Shown here one piece after another: positions 41,998 through 53,095 of a stretch of 64,000 nucleotides of DNA. This stretch comes from Adiantum capillus-veneris. Taxonomy: Eukaryota > Streptophyta > Polypodiopsida > Polypodiales > Pteridaceae. The stretch spans positions 102,435,087 through 102,499,086 of the forward strand of contig CM043966.1 of NCBI GenBank assembly GCA_014529385.2. The letters run 5' to 3'. The position numbers and the translations under genes were made by a program. The notes under the pieces are model-generated. The model searched no databases. It was given only the letters and a program-made list of their open reading frames with translations, and was not told where the DNA came from. Positions within the stretch are counted from its first letter, which is position 1; every line of letters starts with the position of its first letter.

Positions 41998-43833
41998 ATG
42001 TCAATTTCTTTTCCCACGTTCTATGCAAGAAGTGGGGAAGATGCGCAAGAGTTTCTTGACAACTTGGAGATGGCACATCTCATATCCGGGAGAGATGAAG
42101 AGGAAGTAAAGCTACGAGCCTTCCCATTGGTTCTAAAAGCAGAAGCTAAAGCATGGTATGAGACCTTGCAACCCCAAATCAAGTCCAACTGGGAGAGAAT
42201 GCGAGCAAGCTTCCTCTCCAAGTTCGGGCAAGGTGATACTTCTGAAGGACTATGGAAATGTCTTATTGGAGTAAAGCAGGTATCACTTGAAGACTATCCC
42301 TCTTATGAAGCAACCTTTGTCAATCTATGGGGTAGGTGGGAGGCTACATTAGAAAATCATGGTGGTGCACCTAACTTTCTAAAAAAAGAGAGATTCATGG
42401 TTGGCTTGTATCCACTTTTAAAGGCTAAAGTAGAGCTAAAATTCCCATCCACCTTCGAAGAAGCACGTGAGGTAGCCATCATCAAGTTTAGAAAACTACA
42501 CTTCCAAGCACATAGAGCAAGGGGTTTGAATGAAGTGAGTGAGAGGGAGTCTTCACAAACCATGGAAGCACCAATTAGGGCCCCTCTTGCACAATCTTCA
42601 CAAATAGGAGATAACTCTCAACAAGAGGTTTTACAAAGGCTAACTCAACAGCTTGAGAACCTCACTCTGAATCTAGTACAGGGCCTACCTCAACAACGAC
42701 AACCAAGAGAAGGGAATCGCAATCAACAAAGACAAGCTCAAGAGTTGCGATGTTGGAATTGCAATGAAATGGGCCATGGAATGTACAATTGTCCACATCC
42801 AAGGCGACTTCCAGAAGACATATATCCCCCTAGACTGCCTCCTCTCACTGTGCAGCAAGAACTAGCTCAAGGCCCACAAATCCTTCGTCGACCACCACCA
42901 CCAGCAAATATACCTCCCGTCCCACATGAGGAGGAAGAAAGAGGATTCAACATCATCAAGCTAGAAGAGGTAATAGATGAGCATACTCTAAACTTTGATG
43001 TTATGCCGGCAGAAAAACGCACAAGAGCACATGATAAGGATGAAGAAATGAGAAGTGAAGGAACAAATTCAGCCAGAAGGGACAAGAAGAAGAAGTCAAA
43101 GATGGAAGAAGCTGAAAGTAGCAGGAAGAAAAGATCAAGGCGAAGGGAAATTGGTATCAACGACTTCCCATTGGGAAAGGAGCTGGAGCCCTACAACATC
43201 CTGGAGGATTTACAAACCCAAAAGCCAAACATTTCATGGCCTCAACTTCTACACCTATCAGCCAAAGTAAGAAGGCAATGGCCAAAGTTGGTAAGTACAA
43301 GAATTCCAAAAAAGAAAGCAAATCTTTCCATTAAGGTTGTGGCCTCAAAGCTACAAAAAGATGTGGAACCCATTGTGGATGCTTACAAAAGGGGTAAGGT
43401 GTCTAATGTATATGTTGATGGTGGAGCTCAAATGTGTGTGGTCACGAAAAAATCAATGAACAGGTTAGGGCTTGAAATTACAAAGTCCTTTAATTGTGAA
43501 GCTAGGCTAGCCAACAACTCAAGTGTGAAGTGTTTGGGGATCATTGAAAATGTAAAAGTCTCTATATGTAACATAGATGTACGAGTGGATATGTGTGTCA
43601 TGCCAGCTAAGGGGGAGGGCTATCCCATCATCCTAGGGAGGCCTTGGCTCATTGTTGTGAATGCAGATCAAAAACGGAGAAGTGGTCATTTGATTATTAA
43701 GAAGGGTCAACCGATGGTGTATGATTGGCGAGAAGGAAAGCAACTAGATATCAACTATGAAACCACGGCAGATGAAGAGAGCGAGGAGGAGCGTCCTTAC
43801 TCAAGTGATAAGGAAGCATCAACCACTGCATAA
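41998..43833 (+). CDS. gag: E4 gag-protease
   Basis: 611 codons in one frame. Gag capsid domain at residues 1-190 (AKAWYETLQ near 50, FLKKERFMVGL near 125). A Gln-rich stretch precedes the CCHC knuckle CWNCNEMGHGMYNCP near 252. A Lys/Arg-rich spacer follows, then protease with VYVDGGAQMCVVTK near 470 and YPIILGRPWL near 540. The active site is D-G-G-A, not D-S/T-G. TAA at 43831-43833 lies where E1 continues, so it is probably a mutation. This is the best preserved gag in the window. Confidence 0.9.
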   Translation: MSISFPTFYARSGEDAQEFLDNLEMAHLISGRDEEEVKLRAFPLVLKAEAKAWYETLQPQIKSNWERMRASFLSKFGQGDTSEGLWKCLIGVKQVSLEDYPSYEATFVNLWGRWEATLENHGGAPNFLKKERFMVGLYPLLKAKVELKFPSTFEEAREVAIIKFRKLHFQAHRARGLNEVSERESSQTMEAPIRAPLAQSSQIGDNSQQEVLQRLTQQLENLTLNLVQGLPQQRQPREGNRNQQRQAQELRCWNCNEMGHGMYNCPHPRRLPEDIYPPRLPPLTVQQELAQGPQILRRPPPPANIPPVPHEEEERGFNIIKLEEVIDEHTLNFDVMPAEKRTRAHDKDEEMRSEGTNSARRDKKKKSKMEEAESSRKKRSRRREIGINDFPLGKELEPYNILEDLQTQKPNISWPQLLHLSAKVRRQWPKLVSTRIPKKKANLSIKVVASKLQKDVEPIVDAYKRGKVSNVYVDGGAQMCVVTKKSMNRLGLEITKSFNCEARLANNSSVKCLGIIENVKVSICNIDVRVDMCVMPAKGEGYPIILGRPWLIVVNADQKRRSGHLIIKKGQPMVYDWREGKQLDINYETTADEESEEERPYSSDKEASTTA

Positions 43834-43973
43834 ACCAGTGAAGAGGAGTCTTCTTTGGACGTAATGGGAATTGTATTTAACGCCAACACCCAAGATGTTT
43901 CTGTAGAAGAAAAGCCAACAGACAATCACACACGAGGGGATGAAAGATGCCACCACCTTGAAGAAGGATTTGA
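43834..43973 (+). pseudogene. E4 protease-RT spacer, left of CACTA
   Basis: Same frame as gag-protease after its stop: SEEESSLDVMGIVFN pairs with EEESSVEVMGVSFN in E1 (about 6070). It ends at the CACTA insertion (target duplication TGA at 43971-43973) and resumes at 51076. Confidence 0.75.
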
Positions 43974-43985
43974 CACTACAAGAGG
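43974..43985 (+). repeat. CACTA left terminal inverted repeat
   Basis: CACTACAAGAGG, exact inverse of 51064-51075. Confidence 0.97.
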
Positions 43986-43996
43986 CTCTTCACATT

Positions 43997-44141
43997 AGCG
44001 ACGCTCACACAGCGACGCTCAAAAAAAAAATTCCCGGCGTCGCTATGAGCGTCGCTATAAGCGTCGCTATGAGCGTCGCAAATTTACAAAGAAATTTGCG
44101 ACGCTCATAGCGACGCTTATAGCGACGCTCATAGCGACGCC
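43997..44141. repeat. CACTA left subterminal repeats with 50-bp perfect hairpin
   Basis: Repeats of AGCGACGCT and its inverse. From 44036 to 44141 they form a perfect inverted repeat: arms 44036-44085 and 44092-44141, loop of 6 bases. In CACTA elements subterminal repeats bind the element's TnpA-type protein; here they are unusually CpG-rich against the AT-rich background. Confidence 0.92.
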
Positions 44142-44238
44142 AGCTGGTATAAAAAAAATAACCGAGCGTGCCCAAAAACTCAGATCTCAGATCTGAGTTT
44201 TTCGGCGCCCTCAAGCAAAGAGCAGGTAACGCTCTCCC

Positions 44239-44240
<2 letters not shown>

Positions 44241-44275
<35 letters not shown>

Positions 44276-44430
44276 CTTTTACACACACACACACACACAC
44301 ACACACGAGGAGAGGAAGGAGAGCCAGGTATGCTCCTTCCCTCTCCTCATTCTCATGTTCCCTTCCCCTCTTTCTCTCTCCCTCGCTCTCTCTCTCACAC
44401 ACACACACATACACACACACATATAGTGTT

Positions 44431-44470
<40 letters not shown>
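44241..44470 (+). repeat. Microsatellite cluster (CT)n, (CA)n, (GA)n
   Basis: (CT)n at about 44241-44270, (CA)n at 44281-44306, shorter CT/CA runs near 44370-44420, (GA)n at about 44435-44472. Long minus-strand Leu/Ser/Cys-Val ORFs here are repeat artefacts. Confidence 0.95.
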
Positions 44471-44472
<2 letters not shown>

Positions 44473-44499
44473 TGCAAAAACGCACACACATACATAAAC

Positions 44500-44690
44500 A
44501 AAGAATGCACACACACATTGAGAGAGAAAAAGAGAGAGAGAGCATGCATAAACAAAAAACGCACGCATTGAGAGAGGAAAAGAGAGAGAGAACATGCATA
44601 AACAAAAAACGCACACATTGAGAGAGGAAAAGAGAAAGAAAACATGCATACGATCCAAAAAAACGCACACACATTGAGAGAGAAAGAAAG
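44500..44690 (+). repeat. Minisatellite, about 50-58 bp unit
   Basis: Four imperfect units containing AACGCACACATTGAGAGAG and GCATGCATAAACAAAAAAC, starting near 44500, 44560, 44610 and 44660. Purine-rich, in the CACTA 5' region. Confidence 0.75.
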
Positions 44691-44699
44691 AGAAACTAA

Positions 44700-45625
44700 G
44701 GGAGCGTCGTAGGAAACTAATTAAAATTAAAAGACCTAAAGATCTAGCCGACGAGGAGTTGAACTGAAGACCTATTATTCAAGAGAGAAATGGCATAATC
44801 AATCTATCATACTTGGCATGGGTGATAGAAAGGTTATACCATTTATCTCTTTTTATTGGCACACACATCCACACACGCGCACACACACAGGAAGAAGAGA
44901 GTTATAACGTCGTAGGAAACTATCTTAAAAGACGTTAAAGATTAGGTTATATGTAGACTTACATTAAATTAGATTTAGGTTTATTTTTAACTAGATTTAC
45001 GTTTATTTAAGCTAGATTTAGATTTATGTTATATTAGATTAGATGCGGGTCTCCATAGACTGCGATGCCTGCATGAAGCGGGTGAAGAAAGCCCTCAATG
45101 GAATATAGGGTATTGCTGCCTTCACTCATAGTGGGCTCCGTCGATCCAAAAGTACTGGTGAAATGTCTTCAGAAGATAGGGAAGAAGGTGGATCTTCAGG
45201 GCGGCAAGAGTCACTACATCACCGACACAATGACCATCTAGACAACCTCTAGTCATTAGACTTACGTTAAATTAGATTTAGCTTTATTTTTAGTTAGATT
45301 TACGTTTATTTAGATTTACGCTTATTTACGTTAGATCGAGTCCACGCAAGAATTACTTACGGTTTAGGGTTTAGAGTTAGACGAACAGTGAAAAGATCTA
45401 CTGTGAAAAGATGTTAAGATGAAGTGAAGTGCTACAGCTAGAGAAGAGGCAAAGGGATTTTGTCCACTACATGCAGTATCATGTAGACGTGGGTGTCTAG
45501 ATTTCTTGTACCCACAAATATAGGTATTGACCAATAAAGACGAGATTATAACCCGGTGGTTCTGATCTCCGTGCACCTCTAGACCGAGGTGTGCGGGGAT
45601 TGGACATGACTAGAGAATGTGAGGT

Positions 45626-45691
<66 letters not shown>

Positions 45692-45753
45692 GACGAAGAA
45701 TGCCAATAGAATATTAAATTTTTTGTCTAGGTTATAAGTTTTTTATCCTCATT
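44700..45753 (+). other. CACTA 5' non-coding region
   Basis: No ORF of note. It contains an imperfect repeat of about 45 bp (ATTAGATTTAG, then TTTATTT) at about 44960-45010 and 45265-45325, GTCGTAGGAAACTA twice (44706, 44909), and (GA)n at 45628-45688 close to the transposase start. It probably holds the promoter. Confidence 0.6.
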
Positions 45754-46974
45754 ATGAGTAGCGACGAGGATGTGGGACCGTCCAACCGAAACACCTATCT
45801 CTCAACGAGGGTCTTATGTCCTTGTAATCAATGCAAGCATGCTGTGCGACGGACAAGACGTGTTTCTTTGCAGCACGTTCGTGAATTTGGCGAGTTCGAT
45901 CCATCTATTATAGATCGAGTTGTTGCCAATTATAACTCGTCGGACTCTGACGCTGGCCAACAAGCAGCAATCTTGCAACCCAATAGACGTATTCGCAGGC
46001 GCTTTGGTCAAGCAACATATGTGAGGCCACAAGTTGTAGCCTCTGACAGCTCGGGGGATGATCATGCAGAGCACATTCCCAACGAGGCAATGTTTGAGCC
46101 CGAGATTGATGAAATGATCGAGACGATCATGGATTCAGAAAGGCTTATCTATGATGATATGAAAAGTGAAGCCGATACATCATTGTATAATGGAGCACGT
46201 ATGTCTAGATTGAAAGCACTCCTGGTTCTTCTCAACATGCAGGCAAAGTTTGGATGGAGTGACACTAGCGTCACAGCGCTTTTCAGGTGATCTATTACAA
46301 TTAGTTTACTTTAATAGAACTCATGGTGTATAATGATCTGATAGATTTTTACACGACTGTATCATATTTTTATGTTGTGTAGATTGCTGAAAGAGCACAT
46401 TCTACCAGCTGACAATGTGATGCCAGATTCCCGAGATGAAGCAAGAAAGATTTTGCGAAACTTGGGGATGGATTACAATTCTATTCACGCTTGTCCTAAT
46501 GACTGCATTCTTTTCAGAGGGGAATACACAGACATGGAGAAGTGTCCGAAATGTGATTCCGAAAGATATCGAGTAGATCTCCATGGGACAAAAATTCCAC
46601 AAAAGGTTTTGCGACATTTTCCTTTGCTTCCTCGCATCAAGCATTTCTTCGAATGTAAGTCCATGGCCGCCCTAGCATCATGGCATGAGGAGAATAAATC
46701 TTCGGATGGTGTGCTACGAATTCCTGCAGATTGCGCAGCCTGGAAACATATAGATGGAACATGGTCGGATTTTGTCAGGGAAGCTCGAAATTTGCGCTTA
46801 GGCCTGGCTATGGATGGCGTAAATCCATTTGGTCAAAGATCAACATCTTACAGTGTATGGCCCGTTGTCATCGTCAACTACAACATTCCCCCATGGTTGA
46901 CTACGAAGAAGGGGCACCTATGGCTAAGCTTGATTGTGCCAGGGCGATATAAAGTGGGGAATATGGATGTGTAA
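45754..46974 (+). pseudogene. CACTA TNP2-type transposase, 5' exons
   Basis: Exon 1 runs 45754-46286 (CPCNQCKHAVRR near residue 30, a transposase-associated zinc motif). An intron with GT at 46287 and AG at 46381-46382 follows; the split codon joins cleanly. Exon 2 from 46383 carries TNP2 signatures: HACPNDCILFRGEY, EKCPKCDSERYR, VLRHFPLLPRIK, DGVNPFGQRSTSYSVWPVV, NYNIPPWL. It then runs into a stop at 46972-46974. The normal central part (catalytic region) is missing at about 46950. Confidence 0.88.
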
Positions 46975-48854
46975 ACAATATTGGCCGCAAACAGCGTCTG
47001 ATGGATCGATAAAACTTCCTAAAGCACCATGGATTTTCACAGGAGCCCAAGAACGCAAAGTAAAAGAGGCCATTCGATCTTTGCGGACCCCCACTGGCGT
47101 AATGCACTCGCTCCGAACGTGTTTTACTAAAGAAGGAAAGCTTACCGGTTTGAAGTCACACGATTGGCATAAAATGTGTCAGGTACGTTCATAGTGGACT
47201 TTAATATCATTGCATAAAATGTGGACTTTAATATCATTGCTGCACATACTTTACAGTTTATTTTACCGGTTGCCATTGAGGGATGTTTGTCTCTCGACAT
47301 CCGTAACACAATCTACAAACTTGCAAAGCTGGTGCAATGGATCTCACAAAAGGAGATCGACGTAGACTCCATACCATTCGCCAAACTAAATGCTGCGGAG
47401 CTTGTGTGCATGTTTGAGAAACATTTTCCTACTACAATGCTAACCATTCAGGTGCATCTTCTTATTCACATAGTTGATGAGGTGGAAATAGCTGGCACAG
47501 TTCATTCCAGATGGATGTTCTTCTTAGAGCGTTTCATGAAAACGCTTAAGGGATATGTGCGTCAAAAGGCACGTCCGGAGGGTAGCATGGCAGAAGGTTG
47601 GTTGGTATCAGAGTCCCTAGTGTACATTGGAGAGTGGCTAGACGGATTTGATAAATCCCGGGACACACTATGGCGAACCATAGATGATGAGCGCATATCT
47701 GGGATTGTCATGTGCAATCTCGGTGTTGAGAAGAAGATGACGGAAGATCTAGAGGCTAAAATCAACCGATTTTGCATGCTTCACAATCCAGTGATGCAAA
47801 AGTGGATTTCACAATATGAGGATGCAAAGCAAGAGCGACAAAGGGCACGAATCGAGTGGAGACGGGGAAGACGACCACCGATGCACTATCCAGCGGTTCT
47901 GGAGAGCCTACCAACCTTCATGAGCTTAAGATGGTTGCACAACCAATTGAAAAGCGCACAACAATGCGGTGACAAAGTGACTGAAGAAGAGTGGGAGTAC
48001 TCTCGGGGTTGCGCGACCAAGGTAAGTTTGCAATGTACGACTAGCAAGTGACTTTATTTATAAACGTTTGAACGGCCACTCATAATCTTTGTTCGTTGTA
48101 GTATAAGTCATACACAGCAGCATGGTGTAAAGGTCGACATTTTAGGGTGGAACGAATCGACAAAAAGCGTTTTACTCAAGATTGTGGAATCATGGCAAAA
48201 TTTGAACAGTCTAGTCGACGACGTTCCTCTGATGCAGATCCCGTGGTGGCGGAACTCACTTACTTCGGCACGCTGCAAGAGATTTTGAGGATCGATTACA
48301 GAGGATTTTTTGTCGACTTGTTCGACGTGCAATGGTTCAAGATAATCATGGAGGGTCGAAACGCTACTGTGCGTAGAGGAGAGTCTGGTTTTCTTGAGGT
48401 GGATTCTACTAAGAAATGGACTGACCTAAGAGACACTTTCGTACTACCCGAGCATTGTGAACAAGTAAGTATATAAATAGTTAACATCCCCCTTTTACAA
48501 GTTATGTGCTTGAAAGCTCTCATGTAAGTTATGTGGCTCTGGCAGGTAGTATTTCATCCTACAAAGTCTACATCAAACTGGTGGTACGTCATAGAGTTAG
48601 CCCCTCGTAGTGCAAGGACGTATGAAGGCTACCATGTGCCAATCACAACGACATCAATGGAGGAGATCAGAGAAGATGCTCAATCAGAAGCCGCTGCGGT
48701 GGTGCCAGACGAGCATCAAGATGCTACTACTCTATATGGGGTGCATGCAGAGGAGCTACAAAATGAAACAGAGGATATGTGTTTAAACGGAGAGCTCTAT
48801 ATAGATATAGGAAGTTATGCTGAGTTATGCGAGGATGAGAGAGAGATCTCTTAA
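46975..48854 (+). pseudogene. CACTA TNP2-type transposase, 3' exons
   Basis: After the deletion, homology resumes in another frame with SDGSIKLPKAPW and GKLTGLKSHDWHKM. Inferred exons end/start at 47182/47257, 48021/48102 and 48464/48546; every intron has GT..AG and phase 0. The protein contains LPVAIEGCL, HSRWMFFLERFMKTLKGYVR, RPEGSMAEGW, then a DUF4216-like tail (DVQWFKIIMEG, VVFHPTK, WYVIELAPR) ending at 48854. The reading pattern fits the C-terminal half of the TNP2 family. Confidence 0.85.
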
Positions 48855-49126
48855 AGCCACAAATATTGTATTTGAACAATTTTGCTCCGTGCTGTAAAAG
48901 CTCTAGCTCTCTAAGTAGCTTCCATGGTGTGTAACGCTCTTTTCTACTCGCGCTCACATCTTTTGATTGAAAATTCTGAGTTTTCGACTTGCCTCTTCTA
49001 CCACTCGATTCATTGCGTCATTGTATTTATATGCGTCATTACGTCATTGTATTTAATGGTCTTTGCGTCATTGTCTACTCTATTCATTCAATATTAAGTT
49101 TAAATATTCGTGTGTTTAATGCAGGT
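48855..49126 (+). other. CACTA intergenic region
   Basis: 272 bp between the two genes. TTTAATGCAG directly before the second gene's ATG looks like a splice acceptor, so a 5' untranslated intron is possible. Confidence 0.5.
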
Positions 49127-50440
49127 ATGGATGATGAGGAGTTTCTTTCTTCTTTGTCACCGCAGCAGAGACAGTGGTACGTGGAGCGTCATCGCTCTGG
49201 CGCATCATCGCGCGTTCCTACACCATCCGCATCTCCCTCTCTTTCGGAGCATTCGGCGCGCTCCGAAGCTTCGGCGTCGACGAGACGAGCGTCACACTCG
49301 TCTAGACACCGGCGCTCTAGTGGTGGCGGTGGCGCTTGTTGTGGGGATTCCGCCACCGATGCCTCCACACCGCCTCGTGTTCGACGAGGCTCTTTACCCT
49401 CCCCTTCTTTGCCCGCCCCCACACCAGCCACAGCATCGCCGTCTACGCCAGGTTTTGCACGGCTGACTGTTCCTAGAAGCTACACACCTCTACCTACTCC
49501 GCCAGGAGCCACCCCACTCGACACTCCTCGCTTCGGGGCCCAGACGCCGGTGGAGACACCTGACGTCCGTACCCCCATCGACACGCCGCTAGAGACCCCT
49601 GCCGGGACACCCAGGTTCACGCGTCACCGGCCAGAGGGCTTGCCTTACTCCGTCGACATCAGCGGCGGCATCATCATGGATGATGACGGCAAGAAGGTGA
49701 TCTCGCGCATGCGTGGTCTTTGCTCTCAGCTCTTTAGACACTATATACTAAACAAATGGAGTGAAGTACCAAGTGATTTAAAAAACAGAGTCATCAGCAT
49801 ACTTCATGATGAGTTTCCCGTTCCAACACGGGATCAGCGCTTCAATGAAGACCTGATGAAGATTCGAATGCGCGAATACTGCAAACACAAGCGTTCCGAA
49901 GTGCAAAAAGCAATCAAGAATGGGTGGAATAGGCCAGATTGGCTGGCCAAAGAAGATTGGAAGAATGCGAAGAAAGCAGCGCGCGAGAATCCCGACAAGT
50001 GGAAGCAACAAAAGGATGCAGCCAGAGCGCAAGTAGAGGCAGGGAGCTCGCACCACTTGGGGAGCGGTGGATGGGCATCATTTGAGGCCGATTTTGTAAG
50101 TCTTTTCACATTGCTCTTTATGCATGTTCGATAGTTTAGGGTTTATGAGTTTTTTAGTTCTAACATAATGAAATCTTTGTATGTTTTGACAGTGGTCGAT
50201 GACAGGACGTGATCCCACACCGTACGAGCGCGAGTACGCAGGCAGGAAGGGCTTAAACGCCCTGATGGACATTCTCAGTTCTCGCGGCGGCATGGTTAGT
50301 ATTAGGGTTTACTCTTTTTTATTTTTTGTATTGTTTTATAAATGTCGTTATATGTTTATACTTACTGAAAACTGTCTTATTGTCTTTTTTTGCAGAATCC
50401 GACAGATACGCCGCTTGGACGCGATGAGACGTCTGATTAG
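49127..50440 (+). CDS. CACTA second gene (TnpA-like, transposase_24-type)
   Basis: Start ATG at 49127 (MDDEEFLSSLSPQQRQWYVE). Exons 49127-50095, 50193-50294 and 50396-50440; introns GT..AG, phase 0. The N-terminal half is Ser/Pro/Thr/Arg-rich, GC-rich and disordered; the second half has the pattern of plant transposase_24 proteins (FNEDLMKIRMREYCKHKR, DWLAKEDWKNAKKAA, NPDKWKQQKDAARAQ, GSGGWASFE). Likely the DNA-binding accessory protein that recognises the subterminal repeats. No disabling mutation seen. Confidence 0.75.
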
Positions 50441-50804
50441 ACGACGTCAGTTTAGCCGTAGCTAGATAGCATTAGTTTAGGGTTTCTCATAGCTTATGTA
50501 TCATGAGACGGATTTTATACGTCTTTTTGAACCATGTATATTATTACATTTGTCACCGCAATTCCTTTTGCCAATCAATTCTTTATGCCTATGATGTTGT
50601 ACAATTGTCATTATTACATTTGCCAATCAATTCAGTTTGTCTATGATGTGTACAATTGTCAATTTTGCAAACAATGCGTCTTGTGGGTGACTATTTTGGG
50701 TCTATTATTTACCTTTGCACTTTTTTTAAAAAGTGAATCAAGTACAATATGGTTGATGGGTGGCAGGGCATTCAATGCCCTGCCACCAAAAAAATATTCT
50801 CTCA
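50441..50804 (+). other. CACTA 3' non-coding region with hairpin
   Basis: AT-rich, with tandem-like copies of CAATTGTCA/TTATTACATTTG near 50540-50660. A 29-bp hairpin at 50759-50787 (14-bp arms GGTGGCAGGGCATT, 1-base loop) precedes the right subterminal array. Confidence 0.7.
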
Positions 50805-51020
50805 GGCGTCGCTATAAGCGTCGCTATTTATGGCTCTGTAGCGTCGCTATATGCGTCGCTATACTCTTCTGTGAGAACGTCGCTATAAGCGTCGCTATAG
50901 GCGTCGCTATGAGCGTCGCTATATAGCGACGCCTATAGCGACGGCTATAGCGACGCATATAGCGACGCTCTCGTAGCGACGCTTTTAGCGACGGTTATAG
51001 CGACGCCGGGGTTATAAAAA
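50805..51020. repeat. CACTA right subterminal repeats
   Basis: More than fifteen copies of GCGTCGCTAT or its inverse, first in one orientation (to about 50921), then inverted (50922-51012). Mirrors the left end. Confidence 0.92.
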
Positions 51021-51063
51021 CCCAGTGTATTTCCGTCGCTAAGAGCGTCACAAGAGCACATAA

Positions 51064-51075
51064 CCTCTTGTAGTG
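51064..51075 (-). repeat. CACTA right terminal inverted repeat
   Basis: CCTCTTGTAGTG, inverse of 43974-43985, followed by target duplication TGA. Confidence 0.97.
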
Positions 51076-52438
51076 TGAGAAGATGCTTGCAAAATATCTT
51101 ACTTGTGAGGAGAAGAGGTCCTACATCAATATGTTAAGGAGGTATCCCAATTTGTTTATCACTGACTACTCACAAATGAGAGGTGTAGATGTAATAGAGC
51201 ATCGAATTGAATTGAAACCAGGGACCAAACCCGTGGCTCAAAAGTTAAGGCGACTAGGATCTGTGAATCGACTCTTGAAGGCTGGCTTCATCTATCCAGT
51301 ATCCAACTCCGAATGGGTATCACCTATTGTAGTCACTCCCAAGAAGAATGGTAAGTGGAGGGTCTGCGTGGATTACAAACCCCTCAATGCTCCGACAAAG
51401 AGGGACCACTTCCCTCTCCCTTTCCAAGATGAAATTTTGAATGAAGTAGCAGGTCATGAAGGCTACACTGTGTGTGATGGGTATTCAGGATATTTTCAAA
51501 TTAGAATAGCAGAAGAGGACCAACCAAAAACCACCTTCATCACACCTTGGGGATGTTTTGCATTCAAAGTAATACCTTTTGGGCTCACCAATGCTCCTAG
51601 CACCTTCATGAGATTCACAATATTTGTATTTCAGCCATTCTTTGGAAAATCTATAAGAGTCTTTATGGATGATTTCTCTATTTATAGTTGTAGATCACTT
51701 CACTGCCAAAAGGTTGAAGAGGGGCTTAAGAGGCTCCATCAATTTGGGGGACAAATCAACCCAGAGAAGTGTCATATTGGTGAATCTCAGGTGGTTTTGC
51801 TAGGCCATGTGGTTTCTTTACAAGGAATTCAAGTGGATCCCTCTAAAGTAGAGGCCCTTTTGTCATTATCTCCACCAAAAACAACTAAGTAGCTACTGAC
51901 CTTCAACCTCAAAGTGAGGTACATGTCTCGCTTCATCCATCTCCTAGCAAAAGCCATCGCCCCTTTGCATACGTTGGCAAGCCAATCTACATTTGAATGG
52001 GGGAGGGAACATGAAAAATGTTTTGAGGAAGTGAAGGGCATTCTTAGCTCTCTCCCAATCCTAATGCCACCAGATCCAAAGAAGACCTACTATGTCACTC
52101 CAAGTGTAGGTTTCGAAGCAATTGGTGTTGTTTTGATGCAAAAAGATCCTAAAACATCATACATGAGGCCGATCTATTTTGCAAGCAAGGTGATGACTCC
52201 GGCCGAGAAGGGATACACTGAAATGGAGAAAGTGGTCTTTGCAATCTTGTTTGCGGTAAGGAAGTTTCGATTGTATCTTCTCCCTGTGCCATTTTTTTTT
52301 CTCACCTTAGAACACAATCTACCATATGTAGTACAACACATGAGCCTCTCATCTAGAATAGCAAAGTGGGTGCTTGAACTCCAAGAATTTGAATACACTT
52401 TCCTTGTAGAAGATAGCACAAGAGCAGGACTTGCAGAC
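51076..52438 (+). pseudogene. pol: E4 RT and RNase H
   Basis: Resumes E4 after CACTA. RT has HRIELKPGTKPVAQKLRRLG, SEWVSPIVVTPKKNGKWR, DGYSGYFQI and the catalytic FMDDFSIYS near 51665. Compared with E1 it lacks about nine residues after KLRRLG. TAG at 51890-51892 interrupts, with the same frame continuing to 52438: RYMSRFIHL, PIYFASKV, GYTEMEKVVFAILFAVRKFRLYL. Truncated by the E5 LTR at 52439 before the second RNase H seen in E1. Confidence 0.88.
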
Positions 52439-53062
52439 TGTTAAGGCGGTTACGCCGCTAGCGGAAGCTAAATAGCGAGAACTCAACCAACAACAGAATT
52501 TGTCAGACGAGGACGGAGCTTGACCCGCAGGCGCATGGAAACAACTAGGTGGGTGTCAAATCACCTACTCGACCTTCTAATGACAATCACTACTAAGGAA
52601 ATCAAATCTTAGTTCTAAAATACGCAAGTGACTGAAATCCGTACTACAAACGAATGCTATACGAAACAAGATCTAGAATCATCGAATCGATCTCAAACTC
52701 AAGGGGAAGTCTATACACTAGGTAAGAACAACACCCTAAAGACTTGAACTGCAAAATCAACCTATAACCACTCCGTGCAGTAAACGCGTATAAAGACAGG
52801 CCGAAAAATACAGGTGACTGAAACTTGACCCCGATGGTACTAATGTGTAGCTCTACTCGTTATGGTTCTATAGATATGCTGCACGCTCTATTCCGACACA
52901 CGAGTTGGAAGAAAACTCACACCGAAGCTCGTAGGAACTTACCACACGTAGAAGCCAATAGCGCGCACTCTTGGTATCTGTGCGTAGCTCTCACCGTTGC
53001 TAACACAATGGCGGTGTCGCTTCTCCAATGGCGGCCCCGTAGCTCTCGTAGCAAGGAGATAA

Positions 53063-53095
<33 letters not shown>

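Larger units (their letters stand above)
43974..51075 (+). mobile_element. CACTA (En/Spm) DNA transposon
   Basis: 7,102 bp with perfect 12-bp terminal inverted repeats CACTACAAGAGG / CCTCTTGTAGTG and a 3-bp target duplication TGA (43971-43973 and 51076-51078). It has subterminal arrays of an AGCGACGC-type word at both ends, a TNP2-type transposase gene (internally deleted) and a second gene with a plant transposase_24-like domain. Inserted in E4 between protease and RT. Confidence 0.97.
39279..52438 (+). mobile_element. E4: E1-related gypsy element, split by CACTA and truncated by E5
   Basis: 5' LTR, primer site, two leader ORFs, gag-protease (to 43973), then CACTA, then RT and RNase H (51076-52438). 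The E5 LTR begins at 52439, and integrase and the 3' LTR would lie beyond E5. Proteins resemble E1 throughout, but the LTR is unlike E1's over most of its length. Confidence 0.88.

Noticed and set aside
44211-44674. Several 90-150 aa minus-strand ORFs
   Set aside because: Leu/Ser/Cys-Val runs translated from CT, CA and GA microsatellites.
45628-45688. (GA)n run as a GAGA-type regulatory element of the transposase
   Set aside because: Position is suggestive, but similar runs occur throughout the window and nothing else supports a regulatory role.
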